Assembly (NCBI GenBank): GCA_902536555.1
Contig: CACAXR010000002.1
Span: 1 to 64,000, forward strand
Direction of reading: 5' to 3'
DNA from: an uncultured Prochlorococcus sp.
GTDB lineage: Bacteria; Cyanobacteriota; Cyanobacteriia; PCC-6307; Cyanobiaceae
DNA length: 64,000 bases
The first letter of the stretch is position 1. Each line of letters opens with the position of its first letter. Below are positions 55,850 to 64,000 of the stretch, one piece after another. A program made the position numbers and the translations under genes. The notes under the pieces are model-generated. The model worked only from the letters and a program-made list of their open reading frames with translations. It was not told the origin of the DNA and ran no database searches.

Positions 55850-57517
55850 TTAGCGCTTAAGTTTTTCTAAACGTGAGCCTTTTCTCATACTTAATTGGCA
55901 CTTTATCCAATCAATACTTATTGGTAGTGCAAAAAAGAGTGGCAACAATGCAAAATTATTTTGTTTATTGGATACAAGTAAAGCGGATGCAATTGATAAG
56001 CTTCCTATGAGAATTGAATGGCCTAAAGTTTTTTGAGCCGTAAACATTTTTTTGAATTGCCTATCAGACTCGCCCATTCTTATTTGCAATTGTAAATCTC
56101 CCTGTTCTAATCTTTCTAAACTTTCATCTATTCTTTTGGGAATTCCAACAGCTTTCGATCCTAGTTCGCCTACTTGCCTTCCAAATTGGTTAATTAAATC
56201 GTTGGGACTTTGATTATTTGAAGTCATAAGTTCTATTAAATAAGGCTTGGTAACTGATACAAGGTTAAACCCTGGATCAAGCATTCTACCAACTCCTTCA
56301 AAAGTTGATAAAGCTCTCATCACAAAGATTAAATCTACTGGCAGTTGAAATGGCGTTTCATAAACCAGTTCGTATAAATCTCCAGATAATTTTTCAATAA
56401 TATTAGGACTAAATGGAGGAGTTAAGGCTTCTTTAAGCATCAATCTGACTAATCTTCTGACTGGTCCTACATCAATATCTTTTGAAATTAGCCCAGCTTG
56501 TTGTAATTGATTAACTAGTGATGAGGCGTCTCTAAGAGCAGCAGCCTTAACCATCCCCCCTAATCTTGTTTGAAGATTATTTGAGATGTTCCCCATCATT
56601 CCAAAATCATAAAAAATTAATTTACCTTCACTTGAAACTGCTAAATTCCCTGGATGAGGATCTGCATGAAAAAACCCGTAATTTACTAATTGTTTTAAGT
56701 AGCTGATTGCACCTATCTCTGCAATTTTAGGTAAATCAATTTCTTGTGATTTTAATTTTTCTAAATCGCTTATTTTTGTCCCTTCTACATAACTTAAACA
56801 AAGCACTTTTTCACTGCTCATATCCCAAATTACTTCAGGAACTTCAACATTTTCATCATCAAGAAATTGCTGCCTAAATCTTGCTGCATATTGCGCTTCG
56901 CAATTAAAATCAAGTTCTTTCATCAGAACTTTCCTACACTCTTTAGCAATCTCAACCCAGTTTCTACCTCGACTCCAATTCTTATTTTTCTGCAATAATC
57001 CTGCTATTTGCTGCATTATGCCCAAATCGATAATAAACAATTCTTTTAAATTGGGTCTTTGAACTTTAAAAACTACTTTCTTACCATCTTTTAAAGTCGC
57101 CCTATGAACCTGAGCTAGTGATGCTGATCCAACCGGATCACATATTATTTGATCTATTTCATTAAACTTAGACCCTAGTTCATTTCTAATAGTCTCTTCA
57201 ACTTGCGTAAATGAAAAATTAGGAACTTGATCCTGCAATTTAGACAATTCCTGTATCCAGGTATTAGGAATTAAATCAGGTCTCGCTGATAATAATTGTC
57301 CAATTTTAATAAATGCTGATCCAAGCTTTATTAATTGATTAGTAAACCACCTAGCTCTTTTAATTTGAACCCTACTTTTTTCATTATTCTTAGTTTGGAA
57401 AATTATAAATCTAATATTATCTATCCATAAATTTATTAAAAGCGAAATCAGAGTTATCCAAATAAGAAAGGCCCTCTTCAATTTTTTTAAACGATAATGA
57501 AAAATGTGATAACTCAT
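55850..57517 (-). CDS. ABC1/UbiB-family kinase-like protein
   Basis: FIKIGQLLSARPDLIP, ASLAQVHRATLKDGKKVVFKVQRP, FFHADPHPGNLAV. Confidence 0.93.
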   Translation of the reverse strand: MSYHIFHYRLKKLKRAFLIWITLISLLINLWIDNIRFIIFQTKNNEKSRVQIKRARWFTNQLIKLGSAFIKIGQLLSARPDLIPNTWIQELSKLQDQVPNFSFTQVEETIRNELGSKFNEIDQIICDPVGSASLAQVHRATLKDGKKVVFKVQRPNLKELFIIDLGIMQQIAGLLQKNKNWSRGRNWVEIAKECRKVLMKELDFNCEAQYAARFRQQFLDDENVEVPEVIWDMSSEKVLCLSYVEGTKISDLEKLKSQEIDLPKIAEIGAISYLKQLVNYGFFHADPHPGNLAVSSEGKLIFYDFGMMGNISNNLQTRLGGMVKAAALRDASSLVNQLQQAGLISKDIDVGPVRRLVRLMLKEALTPPFSPNIIEKLSGDLYELVYETPFQLPVDLIFVMRALSTFEGVGRMLDPGFNLVSVTKPYLIELMTSNNQSPNDLINQFGRQVGELGSKAVGIPKRIDESLERLEQGDLQLQIRMGESDRQFKKMFTAQKTLGHSILIGSLSIASALLVSNKQNNFALLPLFFALPISIDWIKCQLSMRKGSRLEKLKR

Positions 57518-57831
57518 TTAATTTGATTATTTAAAGTTTTATTAAACAGATCAATTTGCTTATTGATACCTTCAATTTCATTTAAAGCTTTTTTTATTTT
57601 GGAATCTTGATAAGTATTTGTAGACTCATTTTCTTGAATATTTTCAGCTTTTTCCAGTCTTGATGCTTCTTCGATTATGGATTCTTTTAAACTATCAAAT
57701 TCTTTTTTGATAATTTCTGGAGCATCCTGAGCAATATTCGTTGCTTCTTCAATCTTTTCAACCAATATTTCGTTTAATTTTTCGGTTACTTTCTTAATGG
57801 CAGCTTTTAAAAGGTAATCAGAGTTGGTCAT
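57514..57831 (-). CDS. Hypothetical Glu/Lys-rich helical protein
   Basis: 105-aa ORF overlapping the ABC1 gene start by 4 nt (translational-coupling geometry). Confidence 0.65.
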   Translation of the reverse strand: MTNSDYLLKAAIKKVTEKLNEILVEKIEEATNIAQDAPEIIKKEFDSLKESIIEEASRLEKAENIQENESTNTYQDSKIKKALNEIEGINKQIDLFNKTLNNQIK

Positions 57832-58086
57832 GAAAAATATAATGTTTCAACGGCAATTGATTTTTCGATATGACCTAATAATAGATCAATACAGAACATT
57901 TCACGTAACTGATCATTTTGATAATTAATTTTTTATGTTTTCCCTATGTAAGTTTGTTTCTATATTAAGCTTTTTTCTCTTTTTTCTTTTAACTTATATC
58001 TATATAAAGGTTGTGGTATTTACTTTAAAAATATCTTATAACCAAAAACTCATCTAATTAACTACTAAAAAAGGAGTTTTTTAAAA

Positions 58087-59043
58087 TTGGAAATCATTGA
58101 GTCAGATGTAGTTATTATCGGAGGAGGCCCGGCCGGATGTACTTGCGCACTTTATACATCTCGTTCAAACTTAAAGACAGTAATTTTAGATAAAAATCCA
58201 TCTGTTGGCGCCTTAGCAATAACTCATCAAATAGCTAATTATCCAGGTGTTCCGGTTGATATAAGTGGAGAGAAATTACTTACTCTAATGAGAGATCAGG
58301 CTGTGCAATACGGCACAGATTATAGAAGAGCGCAAGTGTTTGGAATAGATGCTACTGGAGAATGGAAAATGGTTTATACGCCCGAAGGCACTTTCAAAGC
58401 TAAAGCACTTGTGCTTGCAAGTGGAGCCATGGGTAGGCCTGCATCATTTAAGGGCGAAGCGGATTTTCTTGGCAAAGGAGTAAGTTATTGTGCTACATGT
58501 GATGGGGCTTTTTATAAAAATAGAGAAGTTGCCGTTGTTGGAGTGAACAAGGAGGCAATTGAAGAGGCAACTGTTCTAACTAAATTTGCATCTACTGTGC
58601 ATTGGATTACATCAAGTGATCCTAAATCAGATAATGAAGAAGCTATGGAATTGATGGATAATTCAAATATAAAACATTGGAGTAGAACAAGATTATTAGA
58701 AATATTGGGCGATGATATGGGTGTGAATGGGGTTGTTGTAAAAAATAAACAAGAAGAAAATCCTATCAATTTAAATTTAGATGGAGTGTTTGTCTACATG
58801 AGTGGCTCAAAGCCGATTACTGATTTTTTAGGTGATCAAATTGCTTTAAAAGAAGACGGAGGAGTTATTGTTGATGACTTTATGTCTACAAACTCTGATG
58901 GAGTATGGGCTATTGGAGATATAAGAAATACACCATTTAAGCAAGCCGTAGTTGCGGCTTCTGATGGATGTATTGCTGCAATGTCAATTGATAGATACTT
59001 AAATAGTAGAAAAAATATAAGAGTAGATTGGATTCATTCTTAA
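58087..59043 (+). CDS. Thioredoxin reductase-like flavoprotein lacking canonical NADPH motifs
   Basis: FAD motif VVIIGGGPAGCTCALY and redox motif SYCATCDGAFY; NADPH GGGDSA and HRR motifs absent. Confidence 0.9.
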   Translation: MEIIESDVVIIGGGPAGCTCALYTSRSNLKTVILDKNPSVGALAITHQIANYPGVPVDISGEKLLTLMRDQAVQYGTDYRRAQVFGIDATGEWKMVYTPEGTFKAKALVLASGAMGRPASFKGEADFLGKGVSYCATCDGAFYKNREVAVVGVNKEAIEEATVLTKFASTVHWITSSDPKSDNEEAMELMDNSNIKHWSRTRLLEILGDDMGVNGVVVKNKQEENPINLNLDGVFVYMSGSKPITDFLGDQIALKEDGGVIVDDFMSTNSDGVWAIGDIRNTPFKQAVVAASDGCIAAMSIDRYLNSRKNIRVDWIHS

Positions 59044-59064
59044 AAAGAATATTGCTTCTTGAAT

Positions 59065-59346
59065 TTAAAGGGGTGTTGCTTCAGAAATATAAGCAACTCC
59101 TCCGTAGTAGCTTAAATCGTCCCTGATGTTATCTCTCATTTTATCTATTAATTCTTGCTCACAAAAAACAATTACATGAGCATTTGCTCCTAATCCTGTA
59201 AATTCCATATCTTCAGTAACAACTCTTTCAGGCCCTCTTCCTGTGGCATGTTTCATAACTGTATATCCAGGAACATTAGCTTTTTCTAATGTTTTAATGA
59301 TTGCATCTAGTTCTCTTTCACTAAATATCAAATCTAATCTTTTCAT
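59065..59346 (-). CDS. SbtB-like PII-family regulator
   Basis: 93-aa PII-like sequence (MKRLDLIFSERELDAIIKTLEKANVPGYTVMKHATGRG), 2 nt downstream of sbtA. Confidence 0.85.
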   Translation of the reverse strand: MKRLDLIFSERELDAIIKTLEKANVPGYTVMKHATGRGPERVVTEDMEFTGLGANAHVIVFCEQELIDKMRDNIRDDLSYYGGVAYISEATPL

Positions 59347-59348
59347 TT

Positions 59349-60347
59349 TTATAAAGGGGATAGTGGGATAATAGTATTTACTAAACTCATATATATGGGA
59401 ATGCCGAGAACTATATTGAATGGGAAAGTTAAACCTAGTGTTGTTGAAATATAGTAACTAGATCTTGCTTCTGGGACTGTCATGCGCATAGCGGCAGGAA
59501 CTGCTAAATATGAGGCGCTTGCACATAGAACCACAAATAAAAGTGCATTGCCAGATCCTAATGATAAAAATCTTGCAATGAAAACACCTATAAATGCATT
59601 AAATAAAGGCATGAAAATTGCAAAGCCAATTAAAAATGAACCTGCATTTTTCAGCCTCGGCAATCTTTGAGCAGCGACTATTCCCATATCTAACAAGAAG
59701 AAGCACTCTGCTCCATAGAATAATTGGCCAGTAAATGGCTCCATTTTTGTAATACCTGAAGGATTACTCGAAGCAGTCAGAAATCCGACAATTAAGCTTG
59801 AAAGCAATAAATAAACTGATCCATTTAAAAGCGATTCATGTAAGATTGCGCTTAGATGCATTTTCCTTGATTTTGGTCTATTTTTGGGAGCTGCAAATTT
59901 TACAAGTAATAATCCAACAATTATTGCAGGAGATTCCATTAAAGCTAAAGCGCCAACCATAAACCCATCAAAGGCTATTTTTTGACTTTCCAAAAAACTT
60001 TCTGCCGAAATAAATGTAACAGCGCTAATTGAACCGTATGCTGCTGCTATTGCGGCTGAATTAAAGACATCAAACTTAAATCTTAAAATTAAAAATCCAA
60101 TCAGCGGGATTACAAGTGACATCAGTATTGCAGCACTTAAAGTAGGCAAAACTTGATCTGTAAAACCACTTTTCTGTATCTCTATACCTCCTTTAAACCC
60201 AATAGCTAATAGCAAATATAAGGAGAAGAGTTTAGGTAATGGAGCTGGTATTTCTAAATCAGATTTAAAGAGTACTGATATTGCTCCAATCAAAAAGAAA
60301 AGAACTGGTGGGGCTAATACATTTTGCAGAATTGGATTTATTTCCAT
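59349..60347 (-). CDS. sbtA: SbtA-type sodium-dependent bicarbonate transporter
   Basis: DUF897/SbtA-like polytopic protein (LAPPVLFFLIGAISVLFKSDLEIPAPLPKLFSLYLLLAIGFKGG). Confidence 0.88.
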   Translation of the reverse strand: MEINPILQNVLAPPVLFFLIGAISVLFKSDLEIPAPLPKLFSLYLLLAIGFKGGIEIQKSGFTDQVLPTLSAAILMSLVIPLIGFLILRFKFDVFNSAAIAAAYGSISAVTFISAESFLESQKIAFDGFMVGALALMESPAIIVGLLLVKFAAPKNRPKSRKMHLSAILHESLLNGSVYLLLSSLIVGFLTASSNPSGITKMEPFTGQLFYGAECFFLLDMGIVAAQRLPRLKNAGSFLIGFAIFMPLFNAFIGVFIARFLSLGSGNALLFVVLCASASYLAVPAAMRMTVPEARSSYYISTTLGLTFPFNIVLGIPIYMSLVNTIIPLSPL

Positions 60348-60353
60348 AAATTA

Positions 60354-62006
60354 CTAGGCTATTTCATTTAGAGCAGTTTCTAAAGCTTCTTTTCTTGTTT
60401 CAATAATGCCTTCAACCCCAAACTTAGCTAATCTATCTTTTACTTTTTCATTAGCACCAGCAACAAATGCTTTTCTGGAATTATTTTTTGCTTCTTGCAT
60501 CATATCCTCTATTGCCAGAGTCGCAGTAACTCCAAGTCTTGGCACGTCAGTTATATCTAGTATTAAAACCTTATAGTTTCTTACTAGCATCATTCTCTCA
60601 GATATACCTTTAGCCGCTCCAAAACTAAGTGGTCCTTTAAGTCTAAATAACATTACTTCTCCTGAACATCTATCTAGTAGTGCTTTTTCATCAGCAGGCA
60701 AAGCATTTTTCCCTTGTTCATCTTCTGATAAAGGATTATCCTCATCCATACCTTCTAGTTGAGTTTCGGTTATTGAATCAATAGTGAGCATATTTGCTAT
60801 GAATACACCGACTAAAACTGCCCAAATTAAATCCCAAAAAACAGTCATTAGTAATACTCCGTACATTACAACTGAAGTTTTTAAAGATAATTTGTGAGCC
60901 CTCCTCAAGAATCCCCAATCAATAATATCTAAACCAACTTTTATAAGAATTCCTGCTAGCAATGCAGTTGGTATTTGCTCAGCTAAAGGTCCTGCACCAA
61001 CTAAAACTATCAACAATACAACCGAGTGAACCATTCCAGAAATGGGAGTTGATCCTCCAGATTTAACATTTATAACTGTTCTCATGGTTGCTCCTGCTCC
61101 AGGTAAACCTGAAAACAGACCAGCAACAGCATTTCCTATTCCTTGACCAATGAGTTCCCTATCAGAATTATGTTTTGTTTGAGAGATATTGTCTGCTACT
61201 AAAGATGTCAGTAATGAGTCAATTGCACCAAGTACTGCTAGGACTAAGCCTGCTTTGAAAATAATTGGGAAATATTGATTAAAACTTGGTAAATTTAAAG
61301 ATGGAACTCCCCTTGGGATTTCTCCGATTCTATCAATAGCTCCATCTCCAAAAATTAATATTGATATTGGGGTAACTATCAATAGGGCCAAGAGAGGGGA
61401 AGGAACCCACTGACTTATTTTTCTAGGAGTAAGAAATACTATACCTAGTGTCATCATTGCTACTCCAATAGCCGCACCATTGGGCTGGAAATTTGAAAAT
61501 ACAGTAGTTAAAGATTCGACTACTCCACCTCGAGTGCTAATTCCAAGTAATGGTCCAATCTGAAGCGCAATGATTATTACTCCAATACCAGACATAAATC
61601 CTGAAACAACAGAATATGGAACTAAAGTGATGTATTTACCTAATTTTAAAATGCCGAATAATATTTGCAGTAAGCCGCCAATTACTACCGCTGCCATAAC
61701 TAAAGGTAAAATTTGTCCTGCAGAAAGATCTCTTGGAACCCCTACTGCTGCTAAGCCTGCTACTACCCCTGCGACAGTTACACTCATGGGTCCGGTAGGT
61801 CCACTAACTTGAGCAGGTGTTCCGCCGAATAATGCTGCTAAAAAACCAACTACTACTGCTCCATATAGTCCATAAATCGCTCCCCCAGGTCCTAACGCAG
61901 CATTACCAAAAGCAAGAGCGAGAGGCAAAGCCACCACTGCGGCTGTAATCCCTCCTAGAATATCGCCTCTTACATTCTTTAGATGAAATCCATTAATTAT
62001 TTTCAA
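60354..62006 (-). CDS. bicA: SulP-family anion transporter with STAS domain (BicA-like)
   Basis: DILGGITAAVVALPLALAFG..., SGPTGPMSVTVAGVV, C-terminal STAS (VLILDITDVPRLGVTATLAIEDM). Confidence 0.85.
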   Translation of the reverse strand: MKIINGFHLKNVRGDILGGITAAVVALPLALAFGNAALGPGGAIYGLYGAVVVGFLAALFGGTPAQVSGPTGPMSVTVAGVVAGLAAVGVPRDLSAGQILPLVMAAVVIGGLLQILFGILKLGKYITLVPYSVVSGFMSGIGVIIIALQIGPLLGISTRGGVVESLTTVFSNFQPNGAAIGVAMMTLGIVFLTPRKISQWVPSPLLALLIVTPISILIFGDGAIDRIGEIPRGVPSLNLPSFNQYFPIIFKAGLVLAVLGAIDSLLTSLVADNISQTKHNSDRELIGQGIGNAVAGLFSGLPGAGATMRTVINVKSGGSTPISGMVHSVVLLIVLVGAGPLAEQIPTALLAGILIKVGLDIIDWGFLRRAHKLSLKTSVVMYGVLLMTVFWDLIWAVLVGVFIANMLTIDSITETQLEGMDEDNPLSEDEQGKNALPADEKALLDRCSGEVMLFRLKGPLSFGAAKGISERMMLVRNYKVLILDITDVPRLGVTATLAIEDMMQEAKNNSRKAFVAGANEKVKDRLAKFGVEGIIETRKEALETALNEIA

Positions 62007-62229
62007 AGATACTCTCCTTAAAATAAATACTTAACTAGAAGATATTATCTCTTAATGACGTAAATTTGTGAAAAATGAAGAATGTGCAAAATACTTTTGT
62101 AACTTTTTTTGCTCGTATTAAATAAATTTTAGTTAATTTTCCTGAACAAAATTAGTCTCTGATTGATTTATGTGCGAGGTAAGCGATTAATCTAATATAT
62201 AAATATTTTTCAATTTAAATAATATTCAA

Positions 62230-63231
62230 ATGAATTCTATTATTCGTCCTAGAAGGTTAAGAAGAACTGAGGCAATTAGAGAAATGGTTAGGGAAAACCA
62301 TCTAATGGCATCGGATTTTATTTATCCATTATTTATTCATGAAAAAGACTTTAAACAGGAAATTTCAGCAATGCCTGGAACTTATAGATGGGGTATTAAT
62401 GACTTAATAAAGGAGGTTACTAGGGCATGGGAATTGGGAATAAGGTGTGTGGTTCTTTTCCCGAAAATTAACGATAGCTTAAAGACTGAAGATGGTGCAG
62501 AATGTTTCAATGAAGATGGTTTAATACCTAAAGCTATACGAATATTAAAAAAAGAGATTCCAGAAATGGCAATAATGACAGATGTTGCCTTGGATCCATA
62601 CTCTTGCGATGGTCATGATGGATTAGTTGATGAAACTGGAAAAATATTGAACGACGAAACAATCGAAATTTTAAAAAAACAAGCTTTAACACAAGCAAGA
62701 GCTGGAGCAGATTTTATTGGTCCTAGTGACATGATGGATGGGAGAGTTGGAGCAATCAGAGCTTCTCTTGATACTGAAGGATTTAGTGATGTAGGTATTA
62801 TTAGTTACACAGCAAAATATTCATCTGCTTATTACGGTCCATTTAGAACTGCTTTAGATTCGGCTCCTAGAGAAAATAGTAAGAAAATAATTCCAGATAA
62901 TAAGTCTACATATCAAATGGACCCTGCCAATTCAAAAGAGGCTTTAATTGAATCAGCATTGGATCAGTATGAAGGAGCTGATATTTTGATGGTAAAACCA
63001 GGAATTTCATACTTGGATATAGTTTATAGATTAAGCACTTTTTCAAATAAACCCATAGCTGCATACAACGTTAGTGGTGAGTATTCCATGGTAAAGTCAG
63101 CTGCTATGAAGAACTGGATTAACGAAAAAGATATTGTTTTAGAGACATTACTTAGTTTTAAAAGAGCAGGAGCAAAATTAATACTCACTTATCATGCTTG
63201 TGATGCATCTCAATGGTTGCAGGATACTTAA
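62230..63231 (+). CDS. hemB: Porphobilinogen synthase (delta-aminolevulinic acid dehydratase)
   Basis: RPRRLRRTEAIREMVREN, DVALDPYSCDGHDG, GADFIGPSDMMDGRVGAIR, MVKPGISYLDIV. Confidence 0.97.
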   Translation: MNSIIRPRRLRRTEAIREMVRENHLMASDFIYPLFIHEKDFKQEISAMPGTYRWGINDLIKEVTRAWELGIRCVVLFPKINDSLKTEDGAECFNEDGLIPKAIRILKKEIPEMAIMTDVALDPYSCDGHDGLVDETGKILNDETIEILKKQALTQARAGADFIGPSDMMDGRVGAIRASLDTEGFSDVGIISYTAKYSSAYYGPFRTALDSAPRENSKKIIPDNKSTYQMDPANSKEALIESALDQYEGADILMVKPGISYLDIVYRLSTFSNKPIAAYNVSGEYSMVKSAAMKNWINEKDIVLETLLSFKRAGAKLILTYHACDASQWLQDT

Positions 63232-63293
63232 AAACTCATTATTAACAAGAATTTGGTTTATTCTTAGATAAGTAATAAATTAACTGCTTTGTT

Positions 63294-63680
63294 TTGAAGT
63301 TTTCACAAGGAGTAAATAGGATTGGTCACATTGCACTTAGAGTAGAGAATCTCGAAAGGGCGAAATCTTTTTATATTAAGCTGGGTATGAACTTGGTTTG
63401 GGATGATAAAGATTGGTCTTATTTAGAGGCTGGTAAAGGGAGAGATGGACTTGCGTTGTTAGGCCCTAGCTACAAAGCTGCGGGACCTCACTTTGCTTTT
63501 CATTTTGAAAGTAAAAAAGAAGTGGAAAATATTCAAAATGATTTAAAAAATTCTGGTGTAAAAGTTGGTCCTTTACATGAGCATAGAGATGGAACAGCAT
63601 CTTTTTATATGAGGGATACTGAAGGAAACTGGCTTGAGATGCTTTATGTTCCCCCTGAAGGGATTCAATCGAATGTTTGA
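63294..63680 (+). CDS. Glyoxalase/VOC-family protein
   Basis: RIGHIALRVENLERAKSFYIKLGMNLV and TASFYMRDTEGNWLEML; TTG start. Confidence 0.88.
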   Translation: MKFSQGVNRIGHIALRVENLERAKSFYIKLGMNLVWDDKDWSYLEAGKGRDGLALLGPSYKAAGPHFAFHFESKKEVENIQNDLKNSGVKVGPLHEHRDGTASFYMRDTEGNWLEMLYVPPEGIQSNV

Positions 63681-63692
63681 TTCTTTTTTTGT

Positions 63693-64000
63693 ATGCAAGA
63701 GAAAAGTTATTCCAAAAAATCATATTCAGATAACACCTTAGAAGAAGAATCTATAAACCTTTTAGAGTGGGATTCATTAAAAACGCATTTATCTTCATTC
63801 GCCGCAACGGAAATGGGTAAACGATCAATTTTAAGTTTTGTTATTCCTTCAGAATACGATTCATCTAAAAGACTTTTGAATGAAACTGTTGAAATTAATG
63901 AGCTAGAAAAAAATTTAGATAAATCAATTAGTTTTTCTGGTGTTTTTGATATTAATAGAAATATTGAAATTTGTTCCAAGGGAGGTGTAATTTCATCTTC
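63693..64000 (+). CDS. mutS2: MutS2 N-terminus (truncated by window end)
   Basis: ATG at 63693; ESINLLEWDSLKTHLSSFAATEMGKRSIL..IPSEYDSSKRLLNETVEINELEK is MutS2-like; frame open to window end. Confidence 0.8.
   Translation, partial: MQEKSYSKKSYSDNTLEEESINLLEWDSLKTHLSSFAATEMGKRSILSFVIPSEYDSSKRLLNETVEINELEKNLDKSISFSGVFDINRNIEICSKGGVISS

Noticed and set aside
57832-58086. Gap upstream of the TrxR-like gene considered as a Yfr-type ncRNA locus
   Set aside because: No recognisable Yfr1 (ACTCCTCACAC) or repeated GGAAACA motif and no strong hairpin; only an AT-rich promoter-like region.
62007-62229. bicA-hemB divergent gap examined for a tRNA, ncRNA or known regulator box
   Set aside because: No cloverleaf, strong inverted repeat or recognised operator; a promoter region is likely but not specifiable by eye.
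63466-63979. Minus-strand ORFs of 85 and 90 aa at the window end
   Set aside because: Antisense to the VOC protein and the MutS2 N-terminus, both recognisable on the plus strand.

Overview
The window is AT-rich, densely coded, free-living cyanobacterial core genome. Gene content and order (ndhAIGE, phylloquinone men genes, chlM, sbtA/sbtB/bicA, pedR-like and Rre1/Ycf29-like regulators) with very low GC fit a high-light Prochlorococcus; that assignment is by recognition, not a database search. About 65 protein genes are supported, nearly all housekeeping. I found no tRNA, rRNA, CRISPR array, IS element, prophage or obvious genomic island. I did not find a convincing previously undescribed multi-gene system. 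Points worth a second look: (1) a 'thioredoxin reductase' that keeps the CATC redox site but lacks the NADPH-binding motifs; (2) a tight bicA-sbtA-sbtB operon whose SbtB lacks the C-terminal cysteine R-loop; (3) an intact RF2 (prfB) programmed +1 frameshift that the ORF track misses; (4) a 20-bp-arm hairpin between clpB2 and eno; (5) a structured L10 leader upstream of rplJL and a second hairpin between rplL and rnhA; (6) a signal-peptide MBL-fold protein that has lost the metal motif; (7) a 49-aa ORF below the track cutoff, convergent with the pedR-like gene; (8) an NtcA-like promoter in front of pgk; (9) non-canonical ClpB2, an RNase HI with a C-terminal extension, and a non-zinc-type HemB.
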